Shown in pieces: positions 41,421 to 44,187 of a stretch of DNA of 44,187 nt (positions within the stretch are counted from its first letter, which is position 1; the number at the start of each line of letters is the position of its first letter). The stretch spans positions 1-44,187 of the forward strand of contig JAFGLZ010000264.1 in NCBI GenBank assembly GCA_016927755.1, in the 5' to 3' direction. The DNA comes from Phycisphaerae bacterium (GTDB taxonomy: Bacteria > Planctomycetota > Phycisphaerae > UBA1845 > JAFGLZ01). A program made the translations under genes and the position numbers. The notes under the pieces are model-generated. The model had not been told where the DNA came from, did no database searches, and saw nothing but the letters and a program-made list of their open reading frames with translations.

Positions 41421-43088
41421 ATGATGCACGTACCGTGGCGTGACAACCCGATTCAGGACTACGTTGCGATGCGGCGTCGGGCGATCCACCTGGCGCTGTT
41501 CGGGGCGGTGGGCGCGTTCATCGGCGCGGCGATCGGCGCGGGGCTGGCGATCAGGGCGCTGGACGGGCACCCGGCGGCGATGCTGATCCTGATCGTGCTT
41601 CCGATTCTGGCGGGTGGGGCGTTGTTGGGCGTGGCGGCGGCGATTCGATGGGCGGAGGTGATCGGGCGGCTCGCGGCCCGGTTCAGCGGGCTCGTGCTGT
41701 TGGGCGCGACGGTCGGGTTCATCGTGCTGGCGTGGATGCACGCGGGGCTGTTTCGGTTCGTCGAGTCGATCCCCGAGGCGCCGTCGCCGGGCAGTTGGTT
41801 TGGCGCGGGTCTGAGCACCGACGCCATCCGCGAGGCGCTGCCCGGCGTGGTGCGATGGATGCCGGTGGCGTACTTCCTCTGGCCGCTGCAGTTCACGGTC
41901 GTCCGCGACCTGTTGATCGTGATCGGCTTCATGATCTTCGTCTCGATCGTGGCGATCTACTGTATCTGGTGGGAGCGGAAGGTCAGCGGGCATATCCAGT
42001 CGCGTCTGGGCCCGATGCGGACGGGGATGTGGCACGGCTGGGCGCAGTCGCCGGCGGACGGGCTGAAGCTATTGGGCAAGGAGGATCTGATCCCCGACGG
42101 GGCGGACAGGCCGCTGTTCCGGTTGGCGCCGTACTTGGCGCTGGCGCCGGTCTTCGCGGCGTTCATGGCGTTGCCGTTCGGGACGTGGTGGGTCTTCCGC
42201 GACTTCGACGTGGGGCTGCTGTTCATCCTGGCGATGGTGGGGATCGAGGTGGTGGCGGTGATTCTCGCGGGGTGGGCGAGCAACAACAAGTGGAGCGTCT
42301 TCGGGGCGATGCGGGAGGCGTGCCAGATGGTCTCGTACGAGATCCCGATGGGCATGAGCCTTCTGATTCCCGTGATGACGGCCGGGACGATGCAGCTCAC
42401 GAAGCTGGGCGAGATGCAGTCGCACGGCTGGTTCAGTTGGCTGGCGTTCGCGAATCCGTTTTGCTTCGTGTCGATGTTCACGTATTTCGTGGCGTCGCTG
42501 GCGAGCCTGAAGCGTGCGCCGTTCGACCTGCCGGAGGGCGAGAGCGAGCTTGTCGCGGGGTTTATGACGGAATACAGCGGGTTCCGCTGGTGCGTGTTCT
42601 TCTTCGCCGAGTACACGTCGATGTTCGTGGTGGCCGGGCTGATGACGATCCTGTTCCTGGGCGCGTGGAACTCGCCACTGCCGTCGTCGTGGGGCGTGTG
42701 GTTCGGCGACGGTTTGATCGGCTCGGCGATCCGGGGCGTGCTGTTCAGCGGGCCGCTGTGGTTCGTGGGCAAGTGCGTCTGGATGATCTATGTGCAGATG
42801 TGGCTGCGGTGGACGCTGCCTCGGATCCGGATCGACCAGGTGATGTACGCGTGCGTGCAGGTGCTACTGCCGCTGACGATGGTGCTTCTGCTGGGCAACG
42901 CCCTGTGGGAGCTGTACAACGTTCCGGCCTACCCGTGGTTCGAGCGGGTCGCGGACCTCGTGGGGATCGTGGTGGCCTTGGTGGGGGCGTTTTTGACGCT
43001 CGGGTTCCTGGTGATTGTCCTGTATGGGCGGCGGAACCGTTGGACGTTGGTGGGCGAGTTGGCGGTTGATCATTTGCCTGGGGCGTAG
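41421..43088 (+). CDS. nuoH: NADH-quinone oxidoreductase subunit H with long N-terminal membrane extension
   Basis: A 555-residue NuoH, against about 320-400 in most bacteria. The conserved part begins near residue 165 (IGFMIFVSIVAIYCIWWERK), with HIQSRLGPMRTGMWHGWAQS and KLLGKEDLIPDG; later signatures are SLASLKRAPFDLPEGESELV and GFMTEYSGFRW. The first 160 residues add three probable helices (about 22-45, 52-76 and 88-108) and a soluble loop, without clear family match. NuoH forms part of the quinone chamber and proton path at the foot of the membrane arm. The extension is unexplained; it could dock another subunit. An in-frame internal start would be needed for a normal-length protein, but none stands out with a strong Shine-Dalgarno. 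Confidence 0.93.
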   Translation: MMHVPWRDNPIQDYVAMRRRAIHLALFGAVGAFIGAAIGAGLAIRALDGHPAAMLILIVLPILAGGALLGVAAAIRWAEVIGRLAARFSGLVLLGATVGFIVLAWMHAGLFRFVESIPEAPSPGSWFGAGLSTDAIREALPGVVRWMPVAYFLWPLQFTVVRDLLIVIGFMIFVSIVAIYCIWWERKVSGHIQSRLGPMRTGMWHGWAQSPADGLKLLGKEDLIPDGADRPLFRLAPYLALAPVFAAFMALPFGTWWVFRDFDVGLLFILAMVGIEVVAVILAGWASNNKWSVFGAMREACQMVSYEIPMGMSLLIPVMTAGTMQLTKLGEMQSHGWFSWLAFANPFCFVSMFTYFVASLASLKRAPFDLPEGESELVAGFMTEYSGFRWCVFFFAEYTSMFVVAGLMTILFLGAWNSPLPSSWGVWFGDGLIGSAIRGVLFSGPLWFVGKCVWMIYVQMWLRWTLPRIRIDQVMYACVQVLLPLTMVLLLGNALWELYNVPAYPWFERVADLVGIVVALVGAFLTLGFLVIVLYGRRNRWTLVGELAVDHLPGA

Positions 43089-43143
43089 AGGTATGCGTGG
43101 CAGGGAGCGCATTTGCCTGGGGATTGTGGTAGCGACATGAACC

Positions 43144-43210
43144 GGGTGGCCCACCTCTGCAGTGGGACGCACGAATTCGAGTACCCCACCGCTGAAGCGA
43201 TGGGGCACCC
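43144..43210. repeat. REP family I inverted pair (F), in the nuo operon
   Basis: Forward arm GGGTGGCCCACCTCTGCAGT and reverse arm GAATTCGAGTACCCCACCGC..., the same paired layout as the copies at 10070 and 22230. It lies between nuoH and nuoJ, where nuoI would normally be. Confidence 0.9.
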
Positions 43211-43225
43211 AACTGCGTTTTGGAT

Positions 43226-43244
43226 CACGGGCAAGATGCCCGTG
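43226..43244. repeat. Short perfect hairpin CACGGGCA-AGA-TGCCCGTG
   Basis: An 8-bp stem with a 3-base loop, just after REP copy F and 61 bp before nuoJ. It reads the same type of GC-rich palindrome on both strands and may belong to another dispersed repeat family; no second copy was seen in this window. Confidence 0.7.
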
Positions 43245-43304
43245 CTACGGAGGCTTGGTCGGAGATGACACCCCTCAGCGGAACGACGGGGGTGACGAGT
43301 TGAG

Positions 43305-43940
43305 ATGGATAGCGACGTGAAGATTGGTTTGAGATACATCTCGGCTGCGATCCTGATGCTGGTTTGCGTGGGCGCGCCGGCGATGGCCGGCGGATCGGCA
43401 CCGGCGAGGGACGCGGTCGTCACGCGGATCGAGTCGGGGGGCGCGCTCGAGGCGACGATGTTCTACAGCTTCGCGGCGGTGGGTCTGATCTCGGCGATCG
43501 GGGTTGTGATCAGCCGGAACATCGTTCGCACGGCGGTCTGCTTGCTGTTCACGTTGGGCGCGATGGCGGGGTTCTACTTCCTGCTGGCGGCGAACTTCGT
43601 GGGGGCGGTTCAGCTCATCGTTTACGCGGGCGGGACGCTGGTGCTGATCATCTTCGGCGTGATGCTGACGGGGCGGTCGATGGCGGCGCGGTTCCGGGCG
43701 CCGTGGTACGAGGTGGTCGCCGGTGTGGTCATTTGCGGCGTGCTGCTGGTCGGGCTGGTGACGGTGCTGACGCAGGCGCCGTGGGACAGGACGGCCGAGG
43801 CGATGGAGCAGGGCCCGACGATCGATCAGGTCGGGACAGAGCTGCTGACGACGTATCTCGTGCCGTTCGAGGTGGTCAGCGTGTTGCTGTTGGTGGCGAT
43901 GATCGGCGCGGCCTATCTGGCCCGGCCTGAGAGGAGATAA
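43305..43940 (+). CDS. nuoJ: NADH-quinone oxidoreductase subunit J with signal-like N-terminus
   Basis: A 211-residue NuoJ (ND6 homologue). The family core starts near residue 50 (FYSFAAVGLISAIGVVIS), followed by NIVRTAVCLLFTLGAMAGFY, QLIVYAGGTLVLIIFGVML (the pi-bulge helix region) and LVPFEVVSVLLLVAMIGAAY. Before it, residues 1-48 include a hydrophobic stretch ending GAPAMAGG, like a cleavable signal peptide, which is unusual for this subunit. The stop lies two bases before the nuoK ATG. Confidence 0.94.
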   Translation: MDSDVKIGLRYISAAILMLVCVGAPAMAGGSAPARDAVVTRIESGGALEATMFYSFAAVGLISAIGVVISRNIVRTAVCLLFTLGAMAGFYFLLAANFVGAVQLIVYAGGTLVLIIFGVMLTGRSMAARFRAPWYEVVAGVVICGVLLVGLVTVLTQAPWDRTAEAMEQGPTIDQVGTELLTTYLVPFEVVSVLLLVAMIGAAYLARPERR

Positions 43941-43942
43941 GG

Positions 43943-44187
43943 ATGCTCGCCGCGATCGGCCTGACACACTATCTCGTCCTGGCGGCGGCCATCTTCTGTC
44001 TGGGCGTTTTGACGATGGTCACGAAGCGCAACGCGATCGGGATCCTGATCGGGGTGGAGCTGGTGCTGAACTCGGCGAATCTGAATCTGGTGGCGTTTAA
44101 CCGGTATCAGGCGGGGGGGGGCGTGGACCGGGTTTTGATGGACGGTCAGATTTTCGCGGTGTTCGTGATCGTGCTGGCTGCTGCGGA
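43943..44187 (+). CDS. nuoK: NADH-quinone oxidoreductase subunit K (cut by window end)
   Basis: The first 81 codons are present, starting MLAAIGLTHYLVLAAAIFCL. The conserved glutamate of the proton path is E39 in IGVELVLNSANLN. FAVFVIVLAAA near the edge is the start of the last helix; the next codon, cut at GA, fits the second conserved glutamate. Only two bases separate it from nuoJ. The gene and any nuoL/M/N lie beyond the window. Confidence 0.95.
   Translation, partial: MLAAIGLTHYLVLAAAIFCLGVLTMVTKRNAIGILIGVELVLNSANLNLVAFNRYQAGGGVDRVLMDGQIFAVFVIVLAAA

Noticed and set aside
1..44187. tRNA, rRNA, riboswitch or phage genes
   Set aside because: None seen by reading; no cloverleaf-like or integrase sequence stood out.

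Overview
The window is high-GC bacterial DNA. It suggests a planctomycete-like bacterium, perhaps class Phycisphaerae; this is inferred from gene content, since the window has no rRNA or other marker gene. The pointers are a Ser/Thr kinase fused to WD40 repeats, a 1552-residue PQQ-propeller protein with an embedded methyltransferase-like fold plus CBM9-, PA14- and malectin-like domains, a GH99/WbsX-like Tat substrate, HAF repeats, an M6 protease with a CTERM-like tail, and RAYT transposases with their own repeats. The + strand is G-rich under genes on either strand, so the skew looks replication-linked rather than gene-linked.

Left part (1-9370): a leftward SOS mutagenesis operon reads lexA, DUF72, imuB, dnaE2/imuC, then a YfhO-type membrane protein cut by the window edge. 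The lexA promoter is a consensus -35/-10 pair whose 16-bp spacer is itself a perfect LexA-box palindrome. No imuA is present; a DUF72 (YecE-like) gene sits in that place, joined by 4-base overlaps. A RAYT transposase module with a five-copy 60-bp repeat array lies between imuB and dnaE2. The array reads in frame as a tail on ImuB.

Middle (9370-22400): a flavin reductase-like protein, AcpS, a UroD-superfamily protein, a SAM methyltransferase, a GspE-type ATPase with an excisionase-like HTH, a secreted three-repeat protein, a large secreted glycosidase-like protein, a lower-GC PD-(D/E)XK nuclease-like gene, a second RAYT with a 112-bp repeat family, and a HAF-repeat protein.

Right middle (22400-37700): the giant PQQ protein, a cold-shock protein with a clear terminator, the WbsX-like protein, a small zinc-ribbon protein, a methyltransferase remnant, a 61-residue protein, an M6 metalloprotease, the kinase-WD40 protein, and a methyltransferase/TrmJ pair on the minus strand.

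Right end (37729-44187): a respiratory complex I operon in the order nuoI-A-B-C-D-H-J-K (K cut by the edge), behind a good sigma-70-like promoter. nuoI has moved to the front, nuoE/F/G are absent from the usual D-H interval, and REP elements lie between D and H and between H and J. Two dispersed repeat families, each beside a RAYT gene, tie the regions together. No tRNA, rRNA or CRISPR array was seen.
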